A DNA stretch of 64,000 bases. Origin: Amycolatopsis bullii (GTDB lineage Bacteria; Actinomycetota; Actinomycetes; Mycobacteriales; Pseudonocardiaceae). This document shows positions 55,629-64,000 of the stretch, in pieces (the first letter of the stretch is position 1; each line of letters opens with the position of its first letter). The notes beneath the pieces are model-generated. The model was not told where the DNA came from. It did no database searches and saw nothing but the letters and a program-made list of their open reading frames with translations. The stretch is from positions 62,001 through 126,000 of the forward strand of contig NZ_BNAW01000005.1 of assembly GCF_014654205.1 (NCBI RefSeq), read 5' to 3'. Position numbers and translations under genes: made by a program.

Positions 55629-56693
55629 ATGACACGTTCACGAGTACTGCCGCGCGCCGGCATCCTGATCGGCGCCCTCGTCGCGGCACTGGCGGGCGCG
55701 GTCGTCCTTCCGGCTCCGGCCACCGCCACCGCCACCGCGCAGGTCACCGATCTCGGCGTTCTCCCGGGCGGCAGCTACAGCTTCGCCTACGCGATGAACT
55801 CGAGCGGAACCGTCGTCGGCCAGTCCTCGGTCGGCCTCGGCAACCACGCCGCGCGCTGGAACCCGGACGGCACCGTCGACGACCTCGGCGTCCTGCCCAC
55901 CGGCGTGGACAGCACGGCGAACGCCGTCAACGACGCCGGTGTCGTCGCCGGCCGGGGCAGCATGCGGGATGCCGCGCACGACTTCCACACCCACGCCGTG
56001 CGCTGGAACCTCGACGGCACCATCGACGACCTGGGCACCCTGCCCGGTGATGTCGCCAGCGAGGCACGCGGGATCAACTCCGCCGGCGTCATCGTCGGCT
56101 ACTCCCAGCAGCCGGACGGCGTCCGGCACGCGGTGCGGTGGAACCTCGACGGCACCGTCGACAACCTTGGCACCCTTCCCGGCCTGAGCAGCAGTCAGGC
56201 GAACACGATCAACGACGCGGGCACGATCGCCGGCTACTCGTACGGCTGCTGCCCCGGCACCAGGGCCGTGCGGTGGGCCCCGGACGGCACGATCAGCGCG
56301 CTGGGCATCGGGTCCGCCCCGTCGACCAGCATCGCCACCGCGCTCAACGACAACGGCGAGGTCGCCGGCTACGAAACGACGGACACCTCCCGCGTCGCGC
56401 GCTGGGACGGCACCGGTGCCATCACCCTGCTGAACCCGCTGCCGGGGGACGCCACCAGCTGGGCGTCGGACATCTCGGCCTCGGGGGTCATGGTCGGCAA
56501 GTCGTTCACCTCGGGCGACGCCGGCCACGCCGCGCGGTGGGACGCCGACGGCACGGTCTCGCGGCTCGCCCCGCTCGTCGACGGCGAGGACGCCACCGCC
56601 AACGCGGTCAACGACAACGGACAGGCAGCGGGCTACGCCACCACAGCGGACGGCTGGACCCACGCGGTCAGGTGGTCCACCGGGGTCGGTTAG
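55629..56693 (+). CDS. Secreted HAF-repeat protein
   Basis: A 354-residue exported protein with a signal peptide (about 1-35) and about seven HAF repeats of roughly 45 residues. Each has the pattern A-x-N-x-x-G-x-V-x-G and H-A-x-R-W-x-x-D-G-T (for example HAVRWNLDGTIDDLGTLPG and HAARWDADGTVSRLAPLVDG). HAF repeats are beta-propeller-like extracellular modules of unknown role. ATG 55629 follows GGGGGGA. It is a single gene with no operon partners. Confidence 0.85.
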   Translation: MTRSRVLPRAGILIGALVAALAGAVVLPAPATATATAQVTDLGVLPGGSYSFAYAMNSSGTVVGQSSVGLGNHAARWNPDGTVDDLGVLPTGVDSTANAVNDAGVVAGRGSMRDAAHDFHTHAVRWNLDGTIDDLGTLPGDVASEARGINSAGVIVGYSQQPDGVRHAVRWNLDGTVDNLGTLPGLSSSQANTINDAGTIAGYSYGCCPGTRAVRWAPDGTISALGIGSAPSTSIATALNDNGEVAGYETTDTSRVARWDGTGAITLLNPLPGDATSWASDISASGVMVGKSFTSGDAGHAARWDADGTVSRLAPLVDGEDATANAVNDNGQAAGYATTADGWTHAVRWSTGVG

Positions 56694-56840
56694 CGCAGGT
56701 TCTCCCCGGGTCGACGTTCCGGCAACGATGGTGACGCGAAGGAAAATGTGGCGTAATCCGGCAATTTCTCCCCGGAGTGCGCCGCGACGGTGTTAACTTC
56801 CGTCCGTCATCCGCTGCCCGAGCGAGGTGTTCGAGTCACA

Positions 56841-57797
56841 GTGACACTGCACACGGACAAGTTCGCCGCCTACCTGCGCATGCTGAAAGACCGCAGCGGG
56901 CAGGGCTATGAACGGCTCGGCAAGCAGGCCGGGGCCAGCGGCTCCAGCCTGCACCGGTACTGCTCCGGCAAGAGCGTCCCCGCCGACTACCGCGTCGTCC
57001 ACTCCTTCGGCAAGGTCTGTGGCGCCTCCCCGGCGGAACTGCGGGAACTGCACCAGCTGTGGGCCCTGGCCGACGCCGGCCGCGTCGACGAAGCGGAACA
57101 GACCGGGACCGGTGAGGAGGCCGCGCCGCCCCGCCGGCGGCGGGCCTACGCCGCGACGGCCATCGCCGTCGTGGTGCTGCTGGCGGGTGGTCTGGTCTGG
57201 CTCACCGCCGACGCGTCCCCGCCGGCCACCGGCCGGTACGCCGACCGGATGCTGTTCTCGGCCGCCTGCGAGCCGCCGGTCAGCATGGGCCAGCACGACG
57301 AGTGCGTCACCGAGGTGCAGAACCTGCTGGTCGCGGCGCACGGGCGGCTCTCGGTCGACGGCTCGTTCGGGCCGGAGACGCTGCGCCGGGTCACCGCGTT
57401 CCAGGTGCTGGCGGGCCTGCCCGCCCGCGGTGTGGTCGACGAGGCCACCAAGACCGCGCTGTACGACCGCCGGACCAGCATGGCGACCTGGCCGGCGGCC
57501 GCGGTGGAGCAGCGGGTCCGGGCCGTGTTCACCGAAGCGCCGGACACCGCGGTCGCCATCGCGCGCTGTGCTTCGTTCCTCGATCCGCTCTGGGTGCTGC
57601 CGAACACGAACGGCAGCCGCAACTGGGGCGTCTTCCAGATCTCCGACGCCCGCCTGCTGGAGCTGGGCGGGACGCCGCGGCAGGCGTTCGACCCGGCCTG
57701 GAACATCGAGGCGGCGCACCGCCTGTGGAGCGTGCGCCACGACTTCCACGACTGGCCGGCCTGTTCGGCGGCGCTGGCGACCCCGCCACCGCACTGA
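56841..57797 (+). CDS. XRE HTH - membrane helix - peptidoglycan-binding - lysozyme-like fusion protein
   Basis: A 318-residue membrane-anchored protein. The N-terminus (about 1-75) is an XRE-type HTH (FAAYLRMLKDRSGQGYERLG, GSSLHRYCSGKSVP), as in many actinomycete proteins. One membrane helix (about 100-120, IAVVVLLAGGLVWL) follows. Then comes a peptidoglycan-binding repeat (about 155-205, RLSVDGSFGPETLRRVTAFQ) and a lysozyme/transglycosylase-like domain (about 220-318, NTNGSRNWGVFQISDARLLE). HTH inside and wall domain outside suggests a wall sensor or tethered hydrolase (inference). Start GTG 56841; upstream GTG 56790 lacks a ribosome site. Confidence 0.83.
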   Translation: MTLHTDKFAAYLRMLKDRSGQGYERLGKQAGASGSSLHRYCSGKSVPADYRVVHSFGKVCGASPAELRELHQLWALADAGRVDEAEQTGTGEEAAPPRRRRAYAATAIAVVVLLAGGLVWLTADASPPATGRYADRMLFSAACEPPVSMGQHDECVTEVQNLLVAAHGRLSVDGSFGPETLRRVTAFQVLAGLPARGVVDEATKTALYDRRTSMATWPAAAVEQRVRAVFTEAPDTAVAIARCASFLDPLWVLPNTNGSRNWGVFQISDARLLELGGTPRQAFDPAWNIEAAHRLWSVRHDFHDWPACSAALATPPPH

Positions 57798-57805
57798 GGA
57801 CCGGC

Positions 57806-57842
57806 CCGGGCGCCGGGAATCCCCAGGTTCCCCGGCGCCCGG
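57806..57842. terminator. Bidirectional terminator
   Basis: GC-rich hairpin with arms 57806-57819 (CCGGGCGCCGGGAA) and 57828-57842 (TTCCCCGGCGCCCGG), pairing with one bulged C around an 8-nt loop. It lies between the convergent stops of the HTH fusion gene and the M15 peptidase gene. Confidence 0.6.
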
Positions 57843-57851
57843 CCGGTGGCT

Positions 57852-58592
57852 TCAGACCGTGCCGTTCTCCCACCACCACGACCGGCCGAGGTCGGCCCGG
57901 CTGTCCACGTGCTGGTGGTCGGTGTTGTAGGTCTCCAGGCCGGAGAACCCGCACGTCTCCGCCTTCTGGTAGACGGTCTTGTTGGCCACGCCCGGCACGT
58001 TCAGGTCGGCCGCGGTGCCGTACAGGTGCATGCTGTCGCTCGCGCCGCCGATCTCCGCGTTGTGCGCGATGCTGCGGAACCCGGAGTTCACCGTGATCGG
58101 CTTGTTCCCGAGCTTCTTGCGCAGTGCTTCCAGCTTGTACATGCAGCGCCGGGCGTTCTCCTTGGCAGTGGCCGCGCTGACCTTGCCGCCGCTGAAGGTG
58201 CCGCTGTCGCGGTCGGTGAACTCGCTGAAGTTGAAGTGGACGGTGGACCCGTCGCTCTGCTCCAGCGCGTTGAGCGCGGCCTGCGTGGCCGGCCCGACCT
58301 GGCCGTCGGCGCCGAGGCCGTAGGCCGCCTGGAACCGGCGGACCGCGGCCGCGGTGCCGGGGCCGAACTCGCCGTCGATCGAGACGCGGCTCTGGCTCGC
58401 GTGGTCGGCGGCCCAGCCCGCGACGCGGATCTGGAGTTCGGTGACGTCGGCGCCCGTGCTCCCCTGGGTGAGGGTGCGGGACCACGGGTACGCCTGGGCG
58501 GTGCCGGTCAGCAGCAGCGGGCTGACCGCCGCGGCCGCGCCGAGCACCACCGCGCCGCGCAGCACCGAGCGGCGGCTCATGGGGAGGTTCAT
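57852..58592 (-). CDS. Tat-exported M15-family DD/LD-peptidase with peptidoglycan-binding domain
   Basis: A 246-residue secreted peptidase. A Tat signal (MSRRSVLRGAVVLG) is followed by a peptidoglycan-binding domain (about 45-110, RVSIDGEFGPGTAAAVRRFQ) and an M15-type catalytic domain (about 120-246). Zinc ligands H and D are in DSMHLYGTAADLNV and the final H in DHQHVDSRAD; the TVNSGFRSIAHN motif is typical. It cleaves D-Ala-containing wall peptides. Start is ATG 58592 or the in-frame ATG four codons later. Confidence 0.88.
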   Translation of the reverse strand: MNLPMSRRSVLRGAVVLGAAAAVSPLLLTGTAQAYPWSRTLTQGSTGADVTELQIRVAGWAADHASQSRVSIDGEFGPGTAAAVRRFQAAYGLGADGQVGPATQAALNALEQSDGSTVHFNFSEFTDRDSGTFSGGKVSAATAKENARRCMYKLEALRKKLGNKPITVNSGFRSIAHNAEIGGASDSMHLYGTAADLNVPGVANKTVYQKAETCGFSGLETYNTDHQHVDSRADLGRSWWWENGTV

Positions 58593-58617
58593 TCTCGTCC
58601 TTTCCTGACAGGGATTT

Positions 58618-59931
58618 TCAGCGGTTGGCGAGCCGGTCGAGGTCGGCCTGGGTGCCGTTGAAGACGTCGCCGGTGGCCGGCGCGGGGATGCCGTCGGGGA
58701 TGGCCGCGTCGGTGTACTGCCACATCAGCCACGTCTTCGACCCGGCGGGCAGTGCCGGTTGCGTGACGGACTGGCGGTAGTCGGCGAGCTGCATCGGGTA
58801 GGCCGCGAGCGCCGTGGTGCCGCCCAGGCAGCTGTCCAGGAACGACTTCTGGGTGTAGATGATCGGGGTTCGGCCGAACGCCGCCTGGACCTTGTCCAGC
58901 CAGGCCTTGGCGTCGGCGACGGTGACGTAGGGCGGGCAGCCGCCGGAGCCGTCGTCCTTCCACTCCAGGTCGAACACGGGCGGCAGGTCACCGGCGCGCT
59001 TGCCGGTGTACCCGGTGGCCTTCACGGCAGCGATGAACCGGTCGGCCTGCGCGCCGCCGGTGCCGGCCGCGGTGCCCGTGTAGAAGTGGTACGGCCCGAC
59101 GGCCAGGCCGGCGTTGCGCGCGGCGGGCAGGTCGGTGGCCAGGTAGTCGTCGGTGACGTTCAGGCCGCGCGTCGCTTTGACGGTCGCGAACTCGACCCCG
59201 GACGCCTTGACCGCGCCCCAGTTGATCGGCGCGCCCCCGGGGTGCTGGTACTTCGCCGTGTCGACGCCGTCGATTGGGTGCCCGGCGGGCTTCGGCGGCG
59301 TGCAGTAGGTGTTGCGGCCGGACCAGTCGGTGACCTTCGCCCACGTCGTGGGCCCGGCGACCCCGTCGGCACTGGCGTTGACGCAGTGCTGGAACTGGAT
59401 CACCCGGGTGCGGGTGCCGTCCCCGAACTGCCCGTCGACCGTCAGCGGCGGGTAGTGGCCCGGCTCCATGGCGAGGTTGAGCCGGCACTGGAGTTCCTTG
59501 ACGTCCACGCCGCTGGAGCCGCTCTGCAGGGTCGGGCGGGCGGCGGAAAGGCCGCACACGACGCTCTGCGCGGCGTCGGCGGTGCCCTGGGTGGCGCACT
59601 TGCGCGGCCGCGCGGACCAGGAGTTGAGGGCGGCCCACGTGTTCGGCCCGATCCGGCCGTCCACGCTCAGCGCGGCGCACTTCTGGAACACGCGGACGCG
59701 CGCTTCGGTCGCCGGGCCGAAGGAGCCGTCGGCGCCGATGGGCGTGTACCGGCTCGCCTTGGTCGCCAGGTTCAGTTCGCACTGCGCCTCGGCGACCGCG
59801 GCGCCGGTCGCCCCTGGGGCGAGCGTGGGCTGGGTACTGGTGTGCCCGCACACCGCAACGGGTTCGGCCGCGACCGCGGCTGCGGCGGGTAACACCAGCA
59901 GCATCGCGACGGCCAGAGCGAGTCTTTGCAT
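58618..59931 (-). CDS. Secreted GH25 lysozyme with two peptidoglycan-binding repeats
   Basis: A 437-residue secreted muramidase. The signal peptide is about residues 1-22. Two peptidoglycan-binding repeats follow (about 30-110, DGSFGPATEARVRVFQKC, and about 115-200, DGQFGDGTRTRVIQFQHC). The GH25 domain (about 215-437) shows GVDTAKYQ, catalytic acids in PPVFDLEWKDDG, and PIIYTQKSFLDSC. It cleaves the MurNAc-GlcNAc bond. ATG 59931 gives the cleanest signal peptide; the frame is open upstream and no ribosome site is evident. It lies 25 nt upstream of the M15 gene, so the two are probably cotranscribed. Confidence 0.9.
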   Translation of the reverse strand: MQRLALAVAMLLVLPAAAAVAAEPVAVCGHTSTQPTLAPGATGAAVAEAQCELNLATKASRYTPIGADGSFGPATEARVRVFQKCAALSVDGRIGPNTWAALNSWSARPRKCATQGTADAAQSVVCGLSAARPTLQSGSSGVDVKELQCRLNLAMEPGHYPPLTVDGQFGDGTRTRVIQFQHCVNASADGVAGPTTWAKVTDWSGRNTYCTPPKPAGHPIDGVDTAKYQHPGGAPINWGAVKASGVEFATVKATRGLNVTDDYLATDLPAARNAGLAVGPYHFYTGTAAGTGGAQADRFIAAVKATGYTGKRAGDLPPVFDLEWKDDGSGGCPPYVTVADAKAWLDKVQAAFGRTPIIYTQKSFLDSCLGGTTALAAYPMQLADYRQSVTQPALPAGSKTWLMWQYTDAAIPDGIPAPATGDVFNGTQADLDRLANR

Positions 59932-60088
59932 GGCGAGAAGGCTGGCAGCGCCCGGGCCGCCGATCCCCCCTCGGCGGCCGACCCGGGACGCCGGGACGGT
60001 TCCACCCCGCCGGACCAGCGGGAACGCCACGCCGCTGGGACACGGCGGGGATGCTGGGCGGCCGTCCGCTCGCCGCGCGGTCCGGCTC

Positions 60089-60223
60089 GGACCGGCAGAG
60101 CAGCGCCTCCGCCGCGCGAATCACGCACCGGCATCCGAGCGGGACTCCCTGGCGAGACCCACCCGGCCGACTCAGCCGCCGCCCCCTCCCCGCCCGGCCC
60201 CGCTAGGACCGGCAGAGCAGCGC
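60089..60223. repeat. 18-nt direct repeat at the cellulase 3' end
   Basis: GGACCGGCAGAGCAGCGC occurs at 60089-60106 and 60206-60223. The second copy encodes the last codons of the GH5 protein (ALLCRS, on the minus strand). The first lies past the stop and reads the same residues in an open frame, suggesting a duplicated and decayed tail domain in the 271-base spacer (59932-60202). Otherwise that spacer holds nothing recognisable. Confidence 0.4.
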
Positions 60224-62033
60224 GTCCGGCGTCCGGCTCGAACTGATCCGGCCGGTGTAAGCGACTCCGGCGACGTACTCCCCCGGCGCGCACTGGCCCT
60301 TGTAGTTCCCGGTCGCGAAGTCACCGCCGGGGTCACCGGGCGGCCGGTTGTCGCCGCGGTCGAACCACACCGTGCGGCCCGTGCGGCCCAGCGGTGTCGC
60401 CGACCGGCCGCACAGCACCGCCGAGAAGGCCCCCCCCCCCCTGGACGCTGTACCCCACCACCGCGTGGCCGGGCGGGCACTGCGTCTTGGTGTAGCCGGA
60501 CGCCCAATCGGTGTCGACGTAGGTCTCGTCGCGCACGACCACGTACCCGGCCGGGGCGGCGAGCGTCCCGGTGCACAGGCCACGGTTGCCGGTGTGGGCG
60601 AGGCCGGCGAGCCGCTGCCCGTCGGGGCAGGCGCCCTTGCGGGCGCCGGGGTTCCAGTCCGGCAGCGCGCGGACCTGCCGCGACTCCGGGAAGTCGCCGT
60701 AGTCGAGGTTCAGCATCGACCAGTGCGCCACGTCGTCCGGGATCGGCCCGGTCCGGGACGGCGCGGAGATCAGCCGCCGCCAGGCGGGACCGCGCCAGTC
60801 CGAGCCGTCGAGGACGTCGAGGCGGCGGCCCGCCGAGTCGTATCCCAGCAGGGCCCAGCCGTCGGTTTGGAAGCCGACCGCGGGCCAGTAGGCGAAGTCC
60901 GTGTCCGTTTCGGCCAGGTAGTTCACGAAGTTCTCGAAGAACGCGCGGGACGCCGGGTCGGTCGTGGTGCGGCCCTCGCCGAACTCGCTGATCCACAGCG
61001 GTGCCGTGTAGTGGCGGCCGGTGTCGGCCGAGACGAAGAACGCCTGCCGGTACAGGACGTCCCGCAGTTCCTGGGGCGAGAGGTCTCGGTAGCGCGGGTC
61101 GTGCGTTTCGCCGATGCCGGTCGCGCCGGAGTGGTTGGGTCCGGTGTAGCCGTAGAAGTGCGCCGAATAGACGAGCTTGCCCGAATCCACGAGCGTGTGC
61201 GACAGCGTCCGGGCGGGTTCCAGCGTCGGACGGCCGTGCGGGAAGCCGTCGACCGGCAGCCCGGTCCAGTTGATGCCCTCGACGAAGATCAGCAGGTCGC
61301 GGTTCGCCTCGGTGAGGATCCGGTCGGCGACCTGCTGGCTGGCGCGCTGCCAGTCGGTGCCGTTGCCCCAGCCCCAGTTGGGGTCGTCGAAGGTGTTGCG
61401 GCGGACCTCGTTGTACAGGTCGGCGCCGACGACGCGCTTGTTCGCGGCGTAGCGGCGCGCCATGAACAGCCAGTCGTCCTGCCACTGCTGCTCGGTCTGC
61501 GCGGTGTTCCAGCGTTCGTTGCCGTCGAGCCCGCAGCACCAGCGCGAGGTCGTGGTGTGGTTGTTGAGGACGACGGCGAACCCGCGCGCGGTCAGCCGGT
61601 CGACGACGCGGTCGTAGACCTGCAGCGGGGTGAAACCGTGCAGGTCCGGGTTGGCGGCCAGGTCCGGGACGGGCCGGGTGTCGTGGAGCATCGCGTTGGA
61701 GAACTGCAGCCGGACGCTGTTGAGGCCCAGCTGCGCGAGCCCGTCGATGACCGTGTCGATCGACACCCGGTCGAGCCCGAGCGGGGTCTGGTACGCGATC
61801 TCGCCGACGTGGTGGCTGGCCGGATCGTTCACGTCGCCGGAACCGGTCCACGTGCCGCTCGCGCCGTGCCAGTTGGCGGCCTTCAGCTTGAAGCGGTCCC
61901 CGTGCGCGTCGACGATGTACCGGCCGCGCGTGCTGAGCGGCCCGCTCCAGGACGGCGGATCGGCCGCGGCGACGGGAACCGTCAGGCCGGCGGTGGCGAG
62001 CAGGACGGTGAGCAGCAAACCCGGGATCCGCAC
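60203..62033 (-). CDS. Secreted GH5-family cellulase, frame broken at a poly-C tract
   Basis: The signal peptide (about 1-24) is followed by a GH5 catalytic domain (about 35-420). Acid/base E209 is in ADLYNEVRR and nucleophile E350 in LWISEFGEG; LKAANWHGAS and VVLNNHTTT are typical. A C-terminal Cys-containing module begins CPDGQRLAGLAHTGN. At 60430-60441 twelve consecutive C residues (G on the coding strand) shift the frame. As given, translation leaves the module after HAVVGYSVQGGGG and reads on to a stop near 60333. Removing one G restores AFSAVLCGRSATP through to DALLCRS and the TAG at 60203-60205. GTG 62033 is the start; no Shine-Dalgarno sequence is clear. Confidence 0.85.
60430..60441. 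repeat. 12-base poly-C homopolymer inside the GH5 gene
   Basis: Uninterrupted run of 12 C residues on the plus strand, exactly where the cellulase frame changes. It is either a sequencing length error or a slippage-prone tract. Confidence 0.9.
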
Positions 62034-62085
62034 GCGGGTGAGTCAACCAACTCCCGGCCCACCTCGTAAGGGCCACAAGGAGGTC

Positions 62086-62128
62086 GTGAGCGGTAAGGCG
62101 GGTTAGAAGAACCCGCCTTACCACTCAC
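62086..62128 (-). terminator. Strong intrinsic terminator
   Basis: Inverted repeat with arms 62086-62104 and 62110-62128 around the loop AGAAG. The stem is 19 bp with one C-A mismatch, the inner part GGTAAGGCGGGTT pairing with AACCCGCCTTACC. It lies 22 nt past the peptidase stop and upstream of the cellulase, separating the two. Confidence 0.75.
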
Positions 62129-62150
62129 GAGGCCCGGGGGCTTCCCGACG

Positions 62151-63848
62151 TCAGCGGCCGTTGTTGAGTTCGCCGATGCTGCGGCGCACGGCGGTGCGCA
62201 ACGCCGAATCACGGGTGTCGGCGGCACTGGCCACCGCCGCGTGGCCGCCGGTGACCGGGCCGGCCACCGGGAAGACGCGGTCCTCGCCGGGCAGGGGCAC
62301 GCCCGGGCAGGTGGCCGAGCGTGGCCGGGAATTGGCGATCAGGAAGACGTTGACCATCCCGTCGACGCACGGGTTGCCGCCCAGGGCGTACTGGCCGTGG
62401 AACGCGGCGTCGTCGACCGACACCAGCGGGACCCCGGCGGCGCGGACCGCCGAACGTGCTTGCTCGTACCCGGTTTGCGGGTCGAACTCGCCCTGGACCA
62501 CCAGCACGTTGGCCGCCGCTTCGGGCGAGAGTCCGGGCATGTCCTGCCGGGGCCGGTCGGACCAGAACCCGCACGGCTCGGTCAGCCCGTAGGCCCAGCC
62601 GAAGATCGGGTACTGCGGGCCCTGCCGATCGGACAGGCGCTTGTACCAGCCGGCCGTCTTCGTCGGCTGGTCGCCGCACGCCACCGCGTAGCGCGTCCCG
62701 GAAATCTTGCGGTAGTCCGGTTCCGCCGCCGCCAGCCCGGCGGCGACGTCGGCGCCGGTCAGCTCGGCCAGCCGCTTGCCGAACACGGCCGTCGACCAGG
62801 TGTCCAGCTGCCCGGCGAGCGCCGCCGGGGGCTGGACCGGCTTGCCGTCCAGCTCCCCCGCGCCGGCGATGAGCACGGCGGCCACGAGGATCCAGCGGAT
62901 CTCGTTGCCGTTGCCGACGAACAGGGCGTCGAACTGGTCCGGGGCGACGCCGTGCCCGGCGTAGAACCCGCGCAGCCGCTCGATCTTCTGCTTCACCTCG
63001 GCCGGCGAAGCGCCGAGCTGCTCGGGGAACTGCCGGGCCAGCCACGGCACGAAGACCTCGTCGGTCTGCCGCTGCCCGATCTTCGGGAACGCCTCGAAGT
63101 CGGCCTGCAGCCGGCCTTCGAAGTCGACGCTGGAGTCGAGCACCACCTTGCCCGCGCGGCCCGGGAACAACGACGCGTACTTGGCGCCGAGCCAGGTGCC
63201 GTAGGAGTAGCCGAGGTAGTTCAGCTTTTCGTCCCCGAGCAGGGTCCGGATCAGGTCCATGTCGTGCGCGGTCTGCCAGGTCGTGACGAACGGCGCGACC
63301 GCGTCGCTCTGGCACGCCTCCGCGATCGCCCGCGGCGTCTTCTGGTGCTCCGCGATGCTCGTCGCCGAGCGGTCACGCGCGTCGAGCGGCCCCTGCGGCA
63401 GCCGTCCCGCCGGGACCTGGCAGACGAACCCGGCGTCCGCGGTCCCTTCGTGCCCGGTGCCGCGCGGATCCATGCCGATGAAGTCGTACCGTTCGTTCAC
63501 CCCGGGTTCGAGGCCCGCCAGCGCACCCGCGAGGGAACTGCCCTGCCCGCCGGGACCGCCCGGGTTCACCAGGAGCGCACCGAGACGTTCGCCCGTCGCC
63601 GCGACGCGGCTGATGGACACGCTCAGGTCCACCCCGGAATCCGGGTTCGCCCAGTCCCGCGGCACGGTGATCACCGCGCATTCGGCGGCCTTCGCCCCGT
63701 CGGCGACCGGGAACGGGCACGCTCCCCAGGCCACCTGCTGGCCGGTGTAGCGGTCCGGCGTGGCCGCGGCGGCGGTTCCCGCGGGAACCGCCGGCACCGC
63801 GAGCAGCACGGCGGCGATCAGAAACCGGCTCGCTGTCTTGTTTTTCAC
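62151..63848 (-). CDS. Secreted TAP-like alpha/beta hydrolase (tripeptidyl aminopeptidase family)
   Basis: A 565-residue exported hydrolase. The signal peptide (about 1-27) is followed by an alpha/beta fold: LLVNPGGPGGQGSS is the oxyanion loop and the nucleophile serine is in NYLGYSYGTWLGAKYASLFP. Acid candidate D is in VVQGEFDPQTGYEQA and histidine in DDAAFHGQYALGGN, the latter two in the TAP-like C-terminal domain. Streptomyces relatives remove N-terminal tripeptides from secreted proteins. GTG 63848 with AGGGG upstream gives the signal peptide; the frame is open to 63914. Confidence 0.9.
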   Translation of the reverse strand: MKNKTASRFLIAAVLLAVPAVPAGTAAAATPDRYTGQQVAWGACPFPVADGAKAAECAVITVPRDWANPDSGVDLSVSISRVAATGERLGALLVNPGGPGGQGSSLAGALAGLEPGVNERYDFIGMDPRGTGHEGTADAGFVCQVPAGRLPQGPLDARDRSATSIAEHQKTPRAIAEACQSDAVAPFVTTWQTAHDMDLIRTLLGDEKLNYLGYSYGTWLGAKYASLFPGRAGKVVLDSSVDFEGRLQADFEAFPKIGQRQTDEVFVPWLARQFPEQLGASPAEVKQKIERLRGFYAGHGVAPDQFDALFVGNGNEIRWILVAAVLIAGAGELDGKPVQPPAALAGQLDTWSTAVFGKRLAELTGADVAAGLAAAEPDYRKISGTRYAVACGDQPTKTAGWYKRLSDRQGPQYPIFGWAYGLTEPCGFWSDRPRQDMPGLSPEAAANVLVVQGEFDPQTGYEQARSAVRAAGVPLVSVDDAAFHGQYALGGNPCVDGMVNVFLIANSRPRSATCPGVPLPGEDRVFPVAGPVTGGHAAVASAADTRDSALRTAVRRSIGELNNGR

Positions 63849-63861
63849 TTGACGCCCCTCG

Positions 63862-63883
63862 TCCGGGTGAATGATCACCCGGA
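63862..63883. promoter_or_regulatory. Inverted repeat upstream of the TAP-like peptidase gene
   Basis: TCCGGGTGA-ATGA-TCACCCGGA is a perfect 9-bp inverted repeat with a 4-nt spacer, 14 nt upstream of the GTG start. It could be an operator or a 5' leader hairpin that limits ribosome access. Confidence 0.45.
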
Positions 63884-63910
63884 GTATGGCGCGCATTCCC
63901 GGCGCCGGGA

Positions 63911-64000
63911 TCAACCAAAAGTACGAGGACCCGCGCGCACCACGAGGGTCCGCGCCACCAGATCACCGATCCGCTGCCGCCGCCGGGAAAGCACGATGCT
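63911..64000 (-). CDS. C-terminus of an RDD-family membrane protein (partial)
   Basis: The last 29 codons of a minus-strand gene that continues past the window edge, ending at TGA 63911-63913. The visible peptide includes SRRRQRIGDLVARTLVVRAG, which matches the end of RDD-domain membrane proteins (the conserved RRQRLGDLxAxTxVV tail). RDD proteins are small polytopic proteins of uncertain transport function. Only the tail is seen, so the assignment is tentative. Confidence 0.5.
   Translation of the reverse strand, partial: SIVLSRRRQRIGDLVARTLVVRAGPRTFG

Noticed and set aside
60172..62124. 650-codon alternative minus-strand frame over the GH5 gene
   Set aside because: Out of frame with the GH5 catalytic motifs along most of its length; it only shares the poly-C region.

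Overview
The window looks like chromosomal DNA from a high-GC filamentous actinomycete. The G+C is visibly very high, starts are a mix of ATG, GTG and a few TTG, several promoters look leaderless, and the gene content (streptophobe-type membrane protein, ANTAR/STAS regulators, PucR, many secreted glycoside hydrolases) fits Pseudonocardiales such as Amycolatopsis. The genus is an inference. I saw no rRNA, tRNA, CRISPR array, phage block or intact insertion sequence.

Layout. 0-8 kb: an enolase away from its usual neighbours, a secreted polysaccharide deacetylase, then a five-gene operon joined by 4-nt overlaps (ABC ATPase, permease, streptophobe-like membrane protein, response regulator, histidine kinase). 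7.8-16.6 kb: a probable sugar-acid locus with amidase, RraA-like aldolase, an ABC importer whose two permeases are fused in one chain, its lipoprotein, a GntR/FCD regulator, an enolase-superfamily dehydratase and an FAH-family enzyme. 16.6-22.5 kb: a secreted serine hydrolase, then a 1,211-residue trypsin-NACHT-repeat protein facing a small protein resembling the trypsin-co-occurring domain 1 family. This pair looks like a biological-conflict (defence-type) module and is the most interesting item. A DHFR-like reductase follows.

22.6-29.1 kb: a SigE-type sigma factor with a divergent membrane protein, a PadR-controlled FtsX-type ABC exporter and small proteins. 29.1-40.9 kb: plant-polysaccharide degradation (GH43, GH9 and GH54/CBM42 secreted enzymes), each with a LacI-type palindrome upstream, interleaved with signalling genes (two STAS proteins, a SigJ-type sigma factor, GAF-ANTAR) and gene relics. 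41-47.8 kb: GreA-like factor, amino-acid oxidase, PucR regulator, PLP decarboxylase, a tandem STAS protein and small unknowns.

47.8-55.5 kb: a tightly coupled operon (MFS transporter, 2-hydroxyacid dehydrogenase, AtuA-like protein, DUF4387 protein, hydrolase) divergent from a GntR/FCD regulator across a compact double promoter with two matching palindromes, followed by a tartrate-dehydrogenase-like enzyme and a divergent LysR regulator. 55.6-64 kb: a HAF-repeat protein, three peptidoglycan-binding proteins (one an HTH-membrane-PG-binding fusion, one M15 peptidase, one GH25 lysozyme), a GH5 cellulase broken at a 12-base poly-C tract, a TAP-like peptidase and the end of an RDD-type protein at the edge.

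The genes suggest a soil saprophyte that secretes cellulose, arabinan and galactan degrading enzymes, imports and oxidises sugar acids and hydroxy acids under GntR/LysR control, and carries a proteolytic NACHT conflict module.
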